The notes under the pieces: model-generated
What the model was told of the DNA's origin: nothing
The model's input: only the letters and a program-made list of their open reading frames with translations
The model's database searches: none
Shown: positions 25,121 through 34,733 of the stretch, piece by piece
How positions within the stretch are numbered: position 1 is the first letter of the stretch
How the letters are laid out: every line of letters starts with the position of its first letter
NCBI RefSeq assembly: GCF_017312485.1
Contig: NZ_BMBA01000001.1
Location: 1,750,396 to 1,814,395, forward strand
From: Clostridium zeae
GTDB lineage: Bacteria > Bacillota > Clostridia > Clostridiales > Clostridiaceae
Length of the DNA stretch: 64,000 nucleotides
Direction: 5' to 3'
Position numbers and translations under genes: made by a program

Positions 25121-25142
25121 CATGTGGCCAGGCTGCCACATG
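25113..25142 (-). terminator. Terminator of the GH16 gene
   Basis: CATGTGGC (25121-25128) pairs with GCCACATG (25135-25142). On the minus strand the stem is followed by ATTTTTGC (25118-25111). Confidence 0.65.
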
Positions 25143-25164
25143 CCATTCTTACCTTATGAATAAA

Positions 25165-28100
25165 CTACTGTACCTTCACCAATGAAAAATCTGATAAAGT
25201 TATGGTTGATGTAGGAGTAGTCGCCCCATCAATCAGACCCATAGATACTACCATTGTTATATTCGTATCAGTAGGATCATTCACTGTAAACTCAGCTACT
25301 ACATCTTTCGTCACATCTTTTGTTAAAGCAATATCTGCTCCACCATACCAGCCATATGTTGCTGTAAGCATAGCCAGTTTAATTGTTCTTGCTTCTGTAG
25401 AATTAGCCTTAAAGGTTACTTTATATTTTCCTCCCTTTTCCAGCGTAATCCCACTCTGCTTGAGCTGAACATTCCAGTCAGCTGATCCTACATTGGTTAT
25501 ACAGTAAGTTGCCTTGTTATCTGTAAATGCTGATGTTCCCTGTCCTGGTGCAGTAATTGCACTTTCCCAGCCATCGCTGCCAGTTGCAAAATTAGAATTC
25601 TTCAACAAATTTTCTTCAACAGGTGTCACCTGTACCACTGGTGCATCAATCTTTTCCAGGTTAATATTATCAATACAGATCTGATGCTGCGTTGTAATCT
25701 GAGTTCCACCTACAGCACCCATAGAGATACTTAATATAGACTTAAGATCTGTTGGTTTCTGCATCTGGAAATCAATTGTAAATGTCTGATAATCATTTGT
25801 CAGGTTTACAATTTTCTCTCCGGAATATGGGTCCCAGTTATTATCAGCACTGCCATCTCTCTGAATTGCAAACATCAGCTTTCTGTTCAAACTTGATTTT
25901 GCTTCCAGAGTAAGTCTGTACCACTGGTCTTTATCCAGTTCCACATTATTCTGCTTTAACTGAATCTTCCAACCCTGATCACCTGTATTTTTAATGGTAA
26001 AAGCTGCTGCATTTTTCTCTGTTAGGCTGTCTGCTACATAAGTTGCGTCTGCACTCCCATCAACATATGGATCATATCCTGCCAATCCTGCATTAAAGCT
26101 TCCGTTCTTAATCAGTGTATCCTCAACAATACGAATCTCATCTAAATAATAAACTCCCGGTTCGTTGATTGTAAATGCAATATCATTTCCCCCGCTTGTA
26201 GCTGGCATTTTGAAATTATAATTATAGAGATTATTTTTTCCATCAAGTGCAGCATCAAAAGTCTTACCTGCGACTGCTGCCTTAATGTCCTTACCAGATT
26301 CTCCCTCAGCTTTGAAACTTAATGCATAATTCGTACCTGCTGTTAATGCAAGTCCGTTCTGTGAAATCACAACCGGATTCGCATCTGTTGTTCCTTCTGG
26401 AGCCTCAATCTTTAATCTTCTTCCATCCTCTAATGGTGTGACAGAAGCCTTACCATTTGCTGCCTTGATATTCCAGAAGCCCAGATGATTGGTTCCTTCC
26501 TGGAAATTAGCATTGTAAACGTAGTTACCATCTGCAAGTACTGTTTTCGCTTCATTAGAGCCATCAGACTGTGAAATCTTCTTCAGCGTTACATTGGTGA
26601 TATGGATACTCGCGGTGGAAGCTGCATTACCCATATTAAATTCCATACGCCCGTTTGCATCATCATCCTGTTTCATGGAAAAATTAAAAGTATATGGACT
26701 CTTTTCTGTTGTTAAGTTAAGTCCTGTATCAGCCATATAACGCACATAACCATTATTGGGTCCTGTCACGGCTACCTTCATTGCTCTGGCATCATCTGCC
26801 CATGCATCAAACGTAACCTGATAAGTTCCACCCTTTTTCAATGGAATATTAGGCTGTACCAGCTGTACACTGTAATCTGCAGTTCCACCATTGGTGGTAT
26901 TAATATCAATCTTTTTATTATTTATTTCCGCCTTTGCATTTCCTCCTACAGCTGTAATGAACTTCCAATTTTTATCATCTGTCAGATTTTCTTGAGTTGC
27001 AAAATTACCATTGATAATATAGTTTCCATCTTCAGCCGGGTCTCTAAAAGTGACACTGATTTCAGGTTTCGTTACATTTTCATCATAACTATCCTTCTGA
27101 TATACTTTTACATAATCAATACTATAAGCCTGATTCTCAAAATCTGTAGTTTCATCTGGATTTCCAACCCAGCTTCCACCAACTGCAAGATTTAAGATCA
27201 TATAGAATTGCTGATCAAATGGAGCCGGGTAAGTAATCTCTCCCTGACCTTCTGTTCTGGAATACCAGTTATCTTCACTATGGTACATAACTCCATCCAT
27301 ATACCAGTTGATCTTACCTGGAAGCCATTCTACAGCAAAGTCATGATACGTATCAGAAAATGTATAATTACTTAATTTAGTGGTTCCCTGAGATTGATTA
27401 TGAGGATTACCATAATGAATGGTTCCATATACTTTCGATGTATCTTGTCCCATTACTTCCGCCGCATCAATTTCGCCACATCTTGGCCATTGACCATATT
27501 TATTCTCATCTGTAGGCATTAACCAGAATGCTGGCAGATATCCTTGTCCTTTAGGTACCTTGAGTCTCGCCTCAAAAATACCATACTTAAAGTCTTTTTT
27601 ATTCTGTGTATTAATACGACCTGATGTGTAGGATGTCACTCCATTCTCATCAACAGTTTTGATTGGTTTTATTACTAATTTGCCGTCTTCCAAATAGATA
27701 TTTTTATCAGAATCAACATATTTCTGTTTTTCTGCATTTACCCATCCGGCATCATGTGTTTCTACGTTCCAGTCATCTCTGTTTAGTGTTGTCTCATTAA
27801 AATCATCCTGCCACTTTAATTTATAACCTTCATAAGACAATTTTTGTGCAACCTCTCCCTGATTCTCAAATGTCATCGTTACTAACAGAGTTACATTCTT
27901 TCCAGCAACTGTAATATCTTTGGTTGCTGTTATTGTCTTGGTTGCTGTGCCTGTTTCTGCTGCATAGGCTCTGCTCATGCAAATATCTTGAACCACTGCA
28001 CCAATCATTGTGATTACTAAAAGAAATGTAAATAATTTTTTACCCTTTTTCTTCTTTACAGCAAAAACAATTAAGCCTGCACTTATGAGTACAATGCATA

Positions 28101-28734
28101 CCCACAATTCTTTATGACTAAAGATACCAGTCTTTGTATTATTTGCGTTCAGTCCTTTCACTTGGTCTGACTTTTCCGTTGGTGATACAACGCTTGTTTC
28201 TCCATTTTCCGGTGTTGATACAACGCTTGTTTCTGCATTTTTCGTTGGTAATACAACACTTGTTTCTGCATTTTTCGTTGGTAATACAACACTTGTTTCT
28301 GCCTTTTTCGGTGTTGATACAATGCTTGTTTCTGCATTTTTCGTTGGTGATACAACGCTTGTTTCTGCATTTCCCGTTGGTAATACAACACTTGTTTCTG
28401 CCTTTTTCGGTGTTAATACAACGCTTGTTTCTGATGTATGTCCTCCAGCAATCTGTGCGATGGTATAGATCCGCTCTCCCGAAGAACCTTTCCCATCCTC
28501 TGTTACATACCCTTCCGGCATCTGTACTTTGATTTCAATATTTGTCAATGGATTTGTACTAAGATTATTCACCTTGACAATTTCAGTGATATTATCACTG
28601 TCTGAATATTCAGATTTGTCCGTTTGCACCGACAATTCCGGCTGTCTGTTTGTATCTTCAGCAGCAAATACATTCATCATCATTGTTGCCATAAATAAAA
28701 ATACAACCGCTACTATTTTACTTATTTTTGACAC
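25165..28734 (-). CDS. GH16 laminarinase-like protein fused to an anchor-like N-terminal protein
   Basis: 1189 aa starting with GTG at 28734 (GGGGGAG upstream). Order: signal peptide (1-24); an adhesin-like domain (30-100); eight 11-residue repeats 'ETSVVLPTKNA' (102-189); a membrane helix (about 209-226) followed by KKKKGKK, as in a sortase-anchor tail; a second signal-like stretch ending 'SRAYAAETG' (about 234-262); GH16 (about 300-550) with catalytic EIDAAE (E421, D423, E426); then four carbohydrate-binding modules of CBM4/9 type. GH16 enzymes cut beta-1,3(-1,4)-glucans. The first 233 residues look like a complete anchored protein fused in frame to a complete secreted enzyme. GC content looks higher than in neighbours, suggesting transfer. 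Confidence 0.85.
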   Translation of the reverse strand: MSKISKIVAVVFLFMATMMMNVFAAEDTNRQPELSVQTDKSEYSDSDNITEIVKVNNLSTNPLTNIEIKVQMPEGYVTEDGKGSSGERIYTIAQIAGGHTSETSVVLTPKKAETSVVLPTGNAETSVVSPTKNAETSIVSTPKKAETSVVLPTKNAETSVVLPTKNAETSVVSTPENGETSVVSPTEKSDQVKGLNANNTKTGIFSHKELWVCIVLISAGLIVFAVKKKKGKKLFTFLLVITMIGAVVQDICMSRAYAAETGTATKTITATKDITVAGKNVTLLVTMTFENQGEVAQKLSYEGYKLKWQDDFNETTLNRDDWNVETHDAGWVNAEKQKYVDSDKNIYLEDGKLVIKPIKTVDENGVTSYTSGRINTQNKKDFKYGIFEARLKVPKGQGYLPAFWLMPTDENKYGQWPRCGEIDAAEVMGQDTSKVYGTIHYGNPHNQSQGTTKLSNYTFSDTYHDFAVEWLPGKINWYMDGVMYHSEDNWYSRTEGQGEITYPAPFDQQFYMILNLAVGGSWVGNPDETTDFENQAYSIDYVKVYQKDSYDENVTKPEISVTFRDPAEDGNYIINGNFATQENLTDDKNWKFITAVGGNAKAEINNKKIDINTTNGGTADYSVQLVQPNIPLKKGGTYQVTFDAWADDARAMKVAVTGPNNGYVRYMADTGLNLTTEKSPYTFNFSMKQDDDANGRMEFNMGNAASTASIHITNVTLKKISQSDGSNEAKTVLADGNYVYNANFQEGTNHLGFWNIKAANGKASVTPLEDGRRLKIEAPEGTTDANPVVISQNGLALTAGTNYALSFKAEGESGKDIKAAVAGKTFDAALDGKNNLYNYNFKMPATSGGNDIAFTINEPGVYYLDEIRIVEDTLIKNGSFNAGLAGYDPYVDGSADATYVADSLTEKNAAAFTIKNTGDQGWKIQLKQNNVELDKDQWYRLTLEAKSSLNRKLMFAIQRDGSADNNWDPYSGEKIVNLTNDYQTFTIDFQMQKPTDLKSILSISMGAVGGTQITTQHQICIDNINLEKIDAPVVQVTPVEENLLKNSNFATGSDGWESAITAPGQGTSAFTDNKATYCITNVGSADWNVQLKQSGITLEKGGKYKVTFKANSTEARTIKLAMLTATYGWYGGADIALTKDVTKDVVAEFTVNDPTDTNITMVVSMGLIDGATTPTSTITLSDFSLVKVQ
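28168..28431 (-). repeat. 33-bp coding minisatellite, eight units
   Basis: Eight contiguous 33-base units each encode ETS[VI]V followed by LPTKNA-type residues. The period keeps the reading frame, so copy number can vary without breaking the protein. The Ser/Thr/Pro-rich unit resembles a cell-wall-spanning stalk. Confidence 0.85.
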
Positions 28735-28757
28735 ATCTACTCCCCCTTCTCATCAAA

Positions 28758-28955
28758 CTATGCTTTTTTACTATACGCCATTATATTAGATCTATATTTT
28801 AGAGTTCTAAATTGAGCTTCTGAAAATGAGTTACCATTGCTTACTCTAGGTCTAGAATATGATGATAAAACGCCAAGAACCTCTAGTTTAGCCTTTAATG
28901 TATAAGACTTCATTGGAGCTCCGTTATCAGAATGAAGCACTAGAGAATTCTTTTA
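28758..28955 (-). pseudogene. IS3-family transposase fragment (integrase core end)
   Basis: About 65 residues include 'LVLHSDNGAPMKSYTL', 'SSYSRPRVSNGNSFSEAQ' and 'FRTLKYRSN', the DDE integrase end of IS3-family OrfB proteins. The second catalytic Asp is present (DNG). Both ends of the gene and the element's termini are missing. It ends 23 bases before the GH16 start. Confidence 0.75.
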
Positions 28956-28965
28956 CTATTAATAG

Positions 28966-29328
28966 TTAATGCATCAAGAAAACTATATGAGAACACACCC
29001 TTGGAACTAATTTCTTCATTGCATGATGCCAAGTAATTTCTTGTCCTCTTAGAAATAATAATGCTACATCTTGAATTGCTTGTACTATACTAAATCCTTC
29101 TTCATGCCAATTATCTGGCAAATGTTCTTCTACATCATGGCAAAAAGCATCAATCCAATCATATCCATAAAAATATGAATTTTCATCAGACCATTGATTT
29201 GTTTTAATTTTTTTATACTAAGTTTTTCTTTTATATATATCATGTGCTTTTCCCAGTGCTTCGTATGTATATCCTTTAGCTTCACCAACACTAATAATGA
29301 TATCCTTTACAATTAACTCATCATTCAT
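28966..29328 (-). pseudogene. Unidentified gene with an in-frame TAG
   Basis: The ATG at 29328 has an excellent AGGAGG site. The frame gives 36 codons, a TAG at 29218-29220, then 83 more codons in the same frame to a TAA at 28966. The second part includes 'DENSYFYGYDWIDAFCHDVE' and 'HLPDNWHEEGFSIVQAIQDV'. I do not recognise the family. One nonsense mutation separates it from an intact roughly 120-aa protein; it lies among other broken genes. Confidence 0.6.
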
Positions 29329-29470
29329 CCTATTTCCTCCTACTATTAAATTTAACTTCTGTAATTTAAGTAATTTCATCTTAATTAAAGCCTCATAAAA
29401 TTAAGAATTCGTTGTCTTTTTTAATCTAAAAAAGGTTAATTTTTAGCTTCTAAATACTTTTCTCAAACTA

Positions 29471-30171
29471 TTAATTTATTTTTACACTGATTACTAAAAC
29501 CTTTACTGTATTCCCTAGGATTAACCTTATATATATATAAGTCTTAGTAAAAGCTTTATTATCAGGAAACCCATTATTAATTTCTATATAAGTTATAGAA
29601 TAATCTGTATAAATCAAATCTTTATATGCACTTTCTAACATTAGACTATTTAAATATTTTACAAATGGGATTCCCATATATTTTATAAGTATCTAGATAA
29701 ATATTGAGAAGTTAGATCGAATTTAAACTTATATCCAAGTTCTTGTTTATTATATACATCATCCATACTTCTCAGCATGTATTTAATCTTAGCAAAAACA
29801 GCCTCATCAACATTTACTAAAGTCGAATTACAATTAAATGATAAATTGTCTATTTCCTCATAGTATTCTTTTAAAAGCTCATACGGAATTTGAACCAATA
29901 TAACATTATTCATTGATAAATTTTGAGTGGAATGCACCTCATTTAAATTTATTACCATTAAATCATCCTTGGTTAATTCATATTTTACAGAATTAATAAA
30001 TACATCTAATCTACCTGCTACTACATACAATATTTCCACCGTGCTATGCCAATGCTTTGGTATTACTTCTACAGGTGTTTTTGTATATTTATAGTTGTGT
30101 AACTTTACTGTAATCCCGTCATTAACTTCAATTTTTTCGTGTGTAAACTCCCTAAATATATCTCCTGATTC
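29471..30171 (-). pseudogene. Broken AraC-family regulator
   Basis: The pieces are in order on the minus strand. A cupin-type sensor domain contains 'VIPKHWHSTVEILYVV' and runs to 29683. It is followed, after a deletion and frame change, by the second helix-turn-helix ('KYLNSLMLESAYKDLIYTD', 'NGFPDNKAFTKTY', 29677-29471). The usual C-terminal end ('KVNPREYSKG') continues only in a third frame. There is no start codon, and the first recognition helix is lost, so it is not functional. Confidence 0.75.
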
Positions 30172-30249
30172 TTAGTTATTAAAGCGATAAGCTCCCCACC
30201 AATCTCGAATTAAATCTTTTAATCTTACAGTTTTCATAGTCTTATAATC

Positions 30250-30310
30250 TATTAATATTTCCATTTCTCGTTAGAATCGCACTTGCTACACTACCCACCT
30301 CAATGAAAGG
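30250..30310 (-). pseudogene. Possible cytidine-deaminase fragment
   Basis: A short minus-strand frame encodes 'EVGSVASAILTRNGNI', which resembles the N-terminal strand region of cytidine deaminases before the HAE motif. The frame stops immediately afterwards. The fragment is very short, so this is tentative. Confidence 0.3.
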
Positions 30311-30576
30311 TGAAATTATTCTTGATTTTTGAACTTTTCTTGACTTTTTATATAATATTTTTCATATATCTTGTTCCATTTACTTACCTCCTTTAATTTC
30401 TAATGTAATTATTAAACAAGTACTTTTCAGACAATTAATATATAATTATATTAAATTAACTACCTTTTTATAGGAATAGTATAAAGTTACGATAAGATAG
30501 TAAAAAGTTACTGATATTATCAGTTAAAATAGGCTGTTGGACGGGTTGAGTATACCTCAGTCAGATAGGTGATATC

Positions 30577-31035
30577 TTGCACTTCAAAAATAAGGAAATT
30601 ACTTGTAATTATATTATTGCACTAAATGGAGTTCTAACCTGCAAAACTAGTGATTATTCAGTTGTTAGCAGTCTTGGTACCATTAATGGCAAAGACCTAA
30701 AACATTTCGATGGGGCAGTTCCTAAAACTCCAACTGAATTATTAAATAAGTACGCAACTCACCAAAGCCTTGATTTTATGTTCTAATTTATGAAAAAAGG
30801 CTGTGATAAATCAACTGGTGTAGGTAAACTAGCTCAGATTTTAGGAATCACTAAAGAAGAGATAATTGAAATTGGTGATGCTGTTAATGATATAGGGATG
30901 ATAGGGTATGCTGGTTTAGGAGTAACAATTGGAAATGCTCAAGAAAATATTAAAGAAATTGGGGGCTTTGTTACGAAAAGTAATGAAGAGGATGGAGTTG
31001 CTCACGTTATTGAAAAGTTTATATTAAGCGAGTAA
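30577..31035 (+). pseudogene. Broken Cof-type HAD hydrolase
   Basis: One frame is interrupted by a TAA at 30784-30786. The 3' part (30790-31035) is clearly the C-terminal third of a Cof/HAD-IIB phosphatase: 'MKKGCDKSTGVGKLAQILGI', then 'EIGDAVNDIGMIGYAGLGV' with the motif IV Asp pair, and 'GVAHVIEKFIL'. The 5' part is degenerate and lacks the DxDGTL nucleophile motif. Confidence 0.75.
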
Positions 31036-31061
31036 ACTCTTATTATCAATTTAATATTTTG

Positions 31062-31265
31062 TTTGTTGGCAGTATTTTTTCGCTGATGACCCTTTAAAAA
31101 CCATGTCTTTTGAATAGCTTGATAGTCTCTAATCATAGATTCGTCTTCAAATAATATATGATCTACTTCACCATTAAGGTGTTTTTTAGATTTTCAAAAT
31201 CTTTTTTAAAAGCTTCTTGCTTATCTTTATCAGCTTTAGCTAACACATAAGTTGGTCTAGTATAA
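31062..31265 (-). pseudogene. IS630-family transposase fragment
   Basis: Minus strand: 'RPTYVLAKADKDKQEAFKKD' continues, after a one-base frameshift, into 'GEVDHILFEDESMIRDYQAI' and 'QKTWFLKGHQRK', the central DDE region of IS630-type transposases. Both ends are missing. Confidence 0.65.
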
Positions 31266-31266
31266 C

Positions 31267-31475
31267 TTAATAAGAATGTTCCTCAATAAAACTGTTAATT
31301 TCAGAAGAAATTGATTTTCTTAGTGCAGAGCATATAAAATAAACAGTGTTAGAAAAAGATAATTTTCTTTTACGTGAAAATGAGTTACCTATTCTATATG
31401 ATTCTTTATACTCTTCGGATTTAATTAGATTATTAGTCCTTTTTAAAATACTTGAAAAAGCTTAATGTTATTCAT
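31267..31475 (-). pseudogene. IS4-family-like transposase N-terminal fragment
   Basis: An ATG at 31475 with AGGAGAAAG upstream starts 'MNNIKLFQVF', then a stop and a frame change lead into 'IKSEEYKESYRIGNSFSRKR', 'KLSFSNTVYFI' and 'INSFIEEHS'. This is the N-terminal region of an IS4-type transposase as I recall it. It ends abruptly where the IS630 fragment begins. Confidence 0.55.
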
Positions 31476-31864
31476 AAATCTTTCTCCTAGTAAAAAAACT
31501 CCCTCAAACCTAAGTCTGAGGAAACATAAAACACACTATATTAAATTCTTAAAATCCTCTAACACCTTTGATATCAGCCTATTGTATACTTCTAAAAAAG
31601 TCTTGCAATTTTAACACCCTAAAACCCGCATTCCACCGTAGCATTTTAAAAATAGTCTTGCAGAAAATCACATTATACTATAATAAATGCTGCTATTACT
31701 AATTTTCTTTTTATTTTCTTCTTTCTTTTTTCGTTTCTTAATTAAATAAGGAGCTCCTGACGGAGCTCCTAAATCTTTCTCAGATTTTGCTTTCTATAAT
31801 TCTTTGCAAAGCTTTTTTTATAAAAGCAAATCTTTTTTCAAAATTGAAAGACTTTATTTAATTA
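31476..31864. other. Intergenic region beyond the transposase relics
   Basis: AT-rich. The only clear structure is the terminator at 31749-31770. Short inverted repeats around 31500-31530 ('CCTCAAACCTAAGTCTGAGG') may be the remains of an element end. No gene is seen. Confidence 0.4.
31749..31770 (-). terminator. Terminator of the RDD-rlmD operon
   Basis: AGGAGCTCC and GGAGCTCCT flank a four-base loop, followed on the minus strand by TTATTTAATT. It lies about 95 bases after the rlmD stop. Confidence 0.6.
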
Positions 31865-33226
31865 TTACAATTTCCTTTTCAGCTTCACAACCGTCTCCAC
31901 GTGTGGTGTATTAGGGAACATATCCATAAGCAAAGTCTTCTCTGTCTTATATCCTGCCTCTTCTAATACTTTTAAATCTGTAACTAAAGTCTTTGGATTA
32001 CAGCTTACATATATAATATCCTTAGCATCAAACTTAATTACATAGTTCATAGCTACAGGGTGTACTCCACTTCTTGGTGGATCTAATATTATTATGTCTG
32101 GTTTATCCTGAATTGTGTTTATAACCTTTGCTACATCTCCAGCTATAAATGTGCAGTTATCAAGTCCATTAAGCTTCGCATTTTCGTTAGCAGCTACTAC
32201 TGCTTCTTCTATAAGCTCTACTCCAATAACCTTCTTGGCTTTTCCAGCCGCTATCTGACCTATTGTTCCTGTACCACAGTACAAGTCAAAGACAACCTTG
32301 TTATCAGCAGTATCACCCATAAAGTCACGTACTATGCTATAAAGCTTTTCTGCACCTAGTGAGTTTGTTTGAAAGAATGAGAATGGAGATATCTTAAACT
32401 TAAGCCCTAATAGCTCTTCTGTTATAAAATCAACTCCATATAATATATTTACCTTATCAGCTATAACAGCATCAGAGAAGGAATCATTTTCTGTATGTAT
32501 TATACCTTTTATATTCCCTTCAATACCTGAACTCAAAATAACTTCCACCCAAGGCTTGAAATCATAGTTTATTTGAGTGGTAGTAACTATATTTATTAAT
32601 ATCTCATCGTTATGCTTTGTCTTTCTCACTATTAAGTTTCTTAAGAAACCTTCTCTCGCCATTATCTTATAATGCGGAAGCTTATCCTTCTTAAAAAATT
32701 CAACTGTAGTATTTAGAATTTTTCTATAATCTTCATCCACAAGGTGGCACTGATCAACAGTTACAATCCCAAAAGATCTCCCTTTCATGTGCATTCCAAG
32801 AGTTAGGTCTCCACCCTTTTCCATATCTCCAAAGGTGAACTCCATTTTGTTTCTATATTCCCACTGAATAGGGCTGTTTTCTATGCCTAAGAATTCACCT
32901 GTATCTACACTATTTCCTTTGAAAAGGTTCAACACTTGGTTCTTCTTAAATTCAAGCTGCTTCTCATATGGTATGTTTTGGGAAGAACATCCACCACAAA
33001 AAGCATAGTGTGGACATTTTTGTTCTAATTCATAATCAGCACCTTCCACAACCTTTAATAATTTAAGTTCAGCATAATCAGTTTTCTTTTTAGTTACCTT
33101 TCCTCTGATTTTTTGTCCTGGAAAAGCATTTTTAACATATATCTTTAAATCGTCTCTGTAACCTATTCCTTGGGAAGGAAATTCCATATCTTCTATCAGT
33201 AACTCTATTTCATTGCCTTTTTTCAT
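31865..33226 (-). CDS. rlmD: 23S rRNA (uracil-C5)-methyltransferase, RlmD/RumA type
   Basis: A 453-aa SAM-dependent RNA methyltransferase. It has an N-terminal TRAM/OB domain (1-62), an iron-sulfur motif C71-x5-C77GGC80, a Rossmann domain with '[10 protein letters not shown]', and the catalytic Cys in 'YVSCNPKTL' near residue 405, which attacks uracil C6. It belongs to the RumA/RlmCD group that modifies U747/U1939 of 23S rRNA in Firmicutes; which site is uncertain. It follows the RDD gene by 13 bases, in one operon. Confidence 0.88.
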   Translation of the reverse strand: MKKGNEIELLIEDMEFPSQGIGYRDDLKIYVKNAFPGQKIRGKVTKKKTDYAELKLLKVVEGADYELEQKCPHYAFCGGCSSQNIPYEKQLEFKKNQVLNLFKGNSVDTGEFLGIENSPIQWEYRNKMEFTFGDMEKGGDLTLGMHMKGRSFGIVTVDQCHLVDEDYRKILNTTVEFFKKDKLPHYKIMAREGFLRNLIVRKTKHNDEILINIVTTTQINYDFKPWVEVILSSGIEGNIKGIIHTENDSFSDAVIADKVNILYGVDFITEELLGLKFKISPFSFFQTNSLGAEKLYSIVRDFMGDTADNKVVFDLYCGTGTIGQIAAGKAKKVIGVELIEEAVVAANENAKLNGLDNCTFIAGDVAKVINTIQDKPDIIILDPPRSGVHPVAMNYVIKFDAKDIIYVSCNPKTLVTDLKVLEEAGYKTEKTLLMDMFPNTPHVETVVKLKRKL

Positions 33227-33239
33227 ATGTTACTCCTGT

Positions 33240-33653
33240 CTACTTTATTCTTAAAAGCTTCTTTCCGAATGTTGTTCCAAGCTTTGTACTTTCAATAATT
33301 GATGTTAATAATACATTTGATATTACGTACATGATAAAGAATATTCCTAGCTTACTCGCTGTGTCTTCTATTATCATATATCCTGCTAATGGTAAGCCCT
33401 TACTAAAAATAAAATATAATACTACTGCTACGGCTAAAACAATAGTTTGATCCATTAAATTTCCAATTAGTCTTACAAAGAAATTTGCCTTATCAGCTTT
33501 TTGTGGTTTTTCGTCAGCTTTTTCTTCTCTAACTACTATATCCTCTGTAGACTGTTCAATAACAGCTTCATCTTGTGCTGTATTGTTATCCTCACGCACC
33601 TCATTTACCTCTTCTTTTTGTTCATTCTCATTAATGTTTTCTTTATCTAGCAT
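33240..33653 (-). CDS. RDD-family membrane protein
   Basis: A 137-aa protein with an acidic, Glu/Asp-rich cytosolic N-terminus (1-52), then an RDD-type domain with two membrane helices ('VLAVAVVLYFIFSKG', 'LGIFFIMYVISNVLLTS') and the closing 'KLGTTFGKKLLRIK'. Function unknown; RDD proteins are implicated in ion transport or membrane organisation. The start at 33653 is seven bases after GGAGG; the ATG at 33659 overlaps that site. Confidence 0.75.
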   Translation of the reverse strand: MLDKENINENEQKEEVNEVREDNNTAQDEAVIEQSTEDIVVREEKADEKPQKADKANFFVRLIGNLMDQTIVLAVAVVLYFIFSKGLPLAGYMIIEDTASKLGIFFIMYVISNVLLTSIIESTKLGTTFGKKLLRIK

Positions 33654-33802
33654 GATCATACCTCCAATAATTTATGTGTATTTTCATAGTTGACTCCTTT
33701 TTACCATTCTTTTAATATACTACATTAAGGTAAATCTGTAAATTAAAAATTTGCAGATTGTATACAGTAAAAAGATAGTCGAAACGCCCTTTTACAGTAA
33801 AA

Positions 33803-33824
33803 AGCCTCTGACAAAGCAGAGGCT
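33803..33824 (-). terminator. Terminator of the met operon
   Basis: AGCCTCTG (33803-33810) pairs with CAGAGGCT (33817-33824) across a six-base loop; a U-run follows on the minus strand (AAAAA at 33798-33802). Confidence 0.8.
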
Positions 33825-33855
33825 CAAATTAAATCTTACATTATATTATTAGCTA

Positions 33856-34686
33856 TTAGAAAGCTGCAACTATGCTTCCTTTATATGTGTCTTCGATATA
33901 CTTCTTAACTTCTGGAGAGTTTAAAGCCTTACCTAATGCTTTTATCTTATCACTGTTTTCGTTACCTTTTTTAACAGCTAGAATGTTTGCATATGGTGAA
34001 TCCTTATCTTCTACAGCTAGAGCCTTGTTAACATCAAGCTTTGCAGCTAATGCAACGTTAGTGTTTATTACAGCAACGTCAACATCCTTTAATACTGTTG
34101 GTAATTGAGCTGCTTCAACTTCAGTAAACTTAAGTTTCTTTGTATTTTCAGTAATATCCTTAACTGTTACTAAATCGCCTTCTTTTAACTTTATAAGACC
34201 GTTCTTTTCAAGTAATTTTAAAGCTCTTGCTTCATTTGTAGCATCATTTGGTACTGCTACTTGAGCTCCGTCTTTTATATCAGCTAATTTAGTTAACTTA
34301 TCTGAGTAAGCTCTAATTGGTTCTATATGAACTTTAACTGTGTAAGTAAGATTGTATCCTTTTTCTTTTATTGTTTCATTTAAATAAGGAACGTGTTGGA
34401 AGTAGTTTGCATCGATTGATCCTTCATCTAATGCAGTGTTTGGTAATACATAGTCATCAAATACTTTAATATTTAAAGTATAGCCTTCTTTTTGAAGTAA
34501 TGGCTTTACTACTTTTTCAAGTATTTCTGCATGTGGAGAAGGTGAAGCTCCTACTGTTATAACCTTATCTTCTTTCTTTGTATCTGTAGAACCTGTTGTT
34601 CCTGAATCCTTCTTAGTTGCACAAGCTGCTAATGAACCTGCTAGTGCTAATGCTAAACCTAATGATAAAAACTTCTTAAATTTCAT
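33856..34686 (-). CDS. metQ: MetQ-type methionine-binding lipoprotein 1
   Basis: A 276-aa NlpA/MetQ substrate-binding lipoprotein of a methionine ABC importer. The lipoprotein signal ends in lipobox LAAC, followed by a mature domain with 'VGASPSPHAEILEKV', 'DDYVLPNTALDEGSIDANYF' and 'AVPNDATNEARAL'. It is last in the operon metN-metI-metQ-metQ; the two MetQ copies are clearly related but diverged. The start at 34686 follows GGAGGGAAAATATT. Confidence 0.88.
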   Translation of the reverse strand: MKFKKFLSLGLALALAGSLAACATKKDSGTTGSTDTKKEDKVITVGASPSPHAEILEKVVKPLLQKEGYTLNIKVFDDYVLPNTALDEGSIDANYFQHVPYLNETIKEKGYNLTYTVKVHIEPIRAYSDKLTKLADIKDGAQVAVPNDATNEARALKLLEKNGLIKLKEGDLVTVKDITENTKKLKFTEVEAAQLPTVLKDVDVAVINTNVALAAKLDVNKALAVEDKDSPYANILAVKKGNENSDKIKALGKALNSPEVKKYIEDTYKGSIVAAF

Positions 34687-34733
34687 AATATTTTCCCTCC
34701 ATAAATTAAATTTCAATATAATATAGCGTTGAG

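Noticed and set aside
28168-28431. Possible CRISPR array
   Set aside because: The units are contiguous with no unique spacers and encode an in-frame 11-residue repeat.
28134-28532. Long plus-strand and alternate minus-strand open frames with repeated Gln/Leu-rich units
   Set aside because: They are the 33-bp minisatellite of the GH16 gene read in other frames; the period of 33 keeps every frame open.
31865-33226. tRNA (uracil-54) methyltransferase TrmA
   Set aside because: The iron-sulfur Cys motif and TRAM domain indicate the RumA/RlmCD group acting on 23S rRNA.
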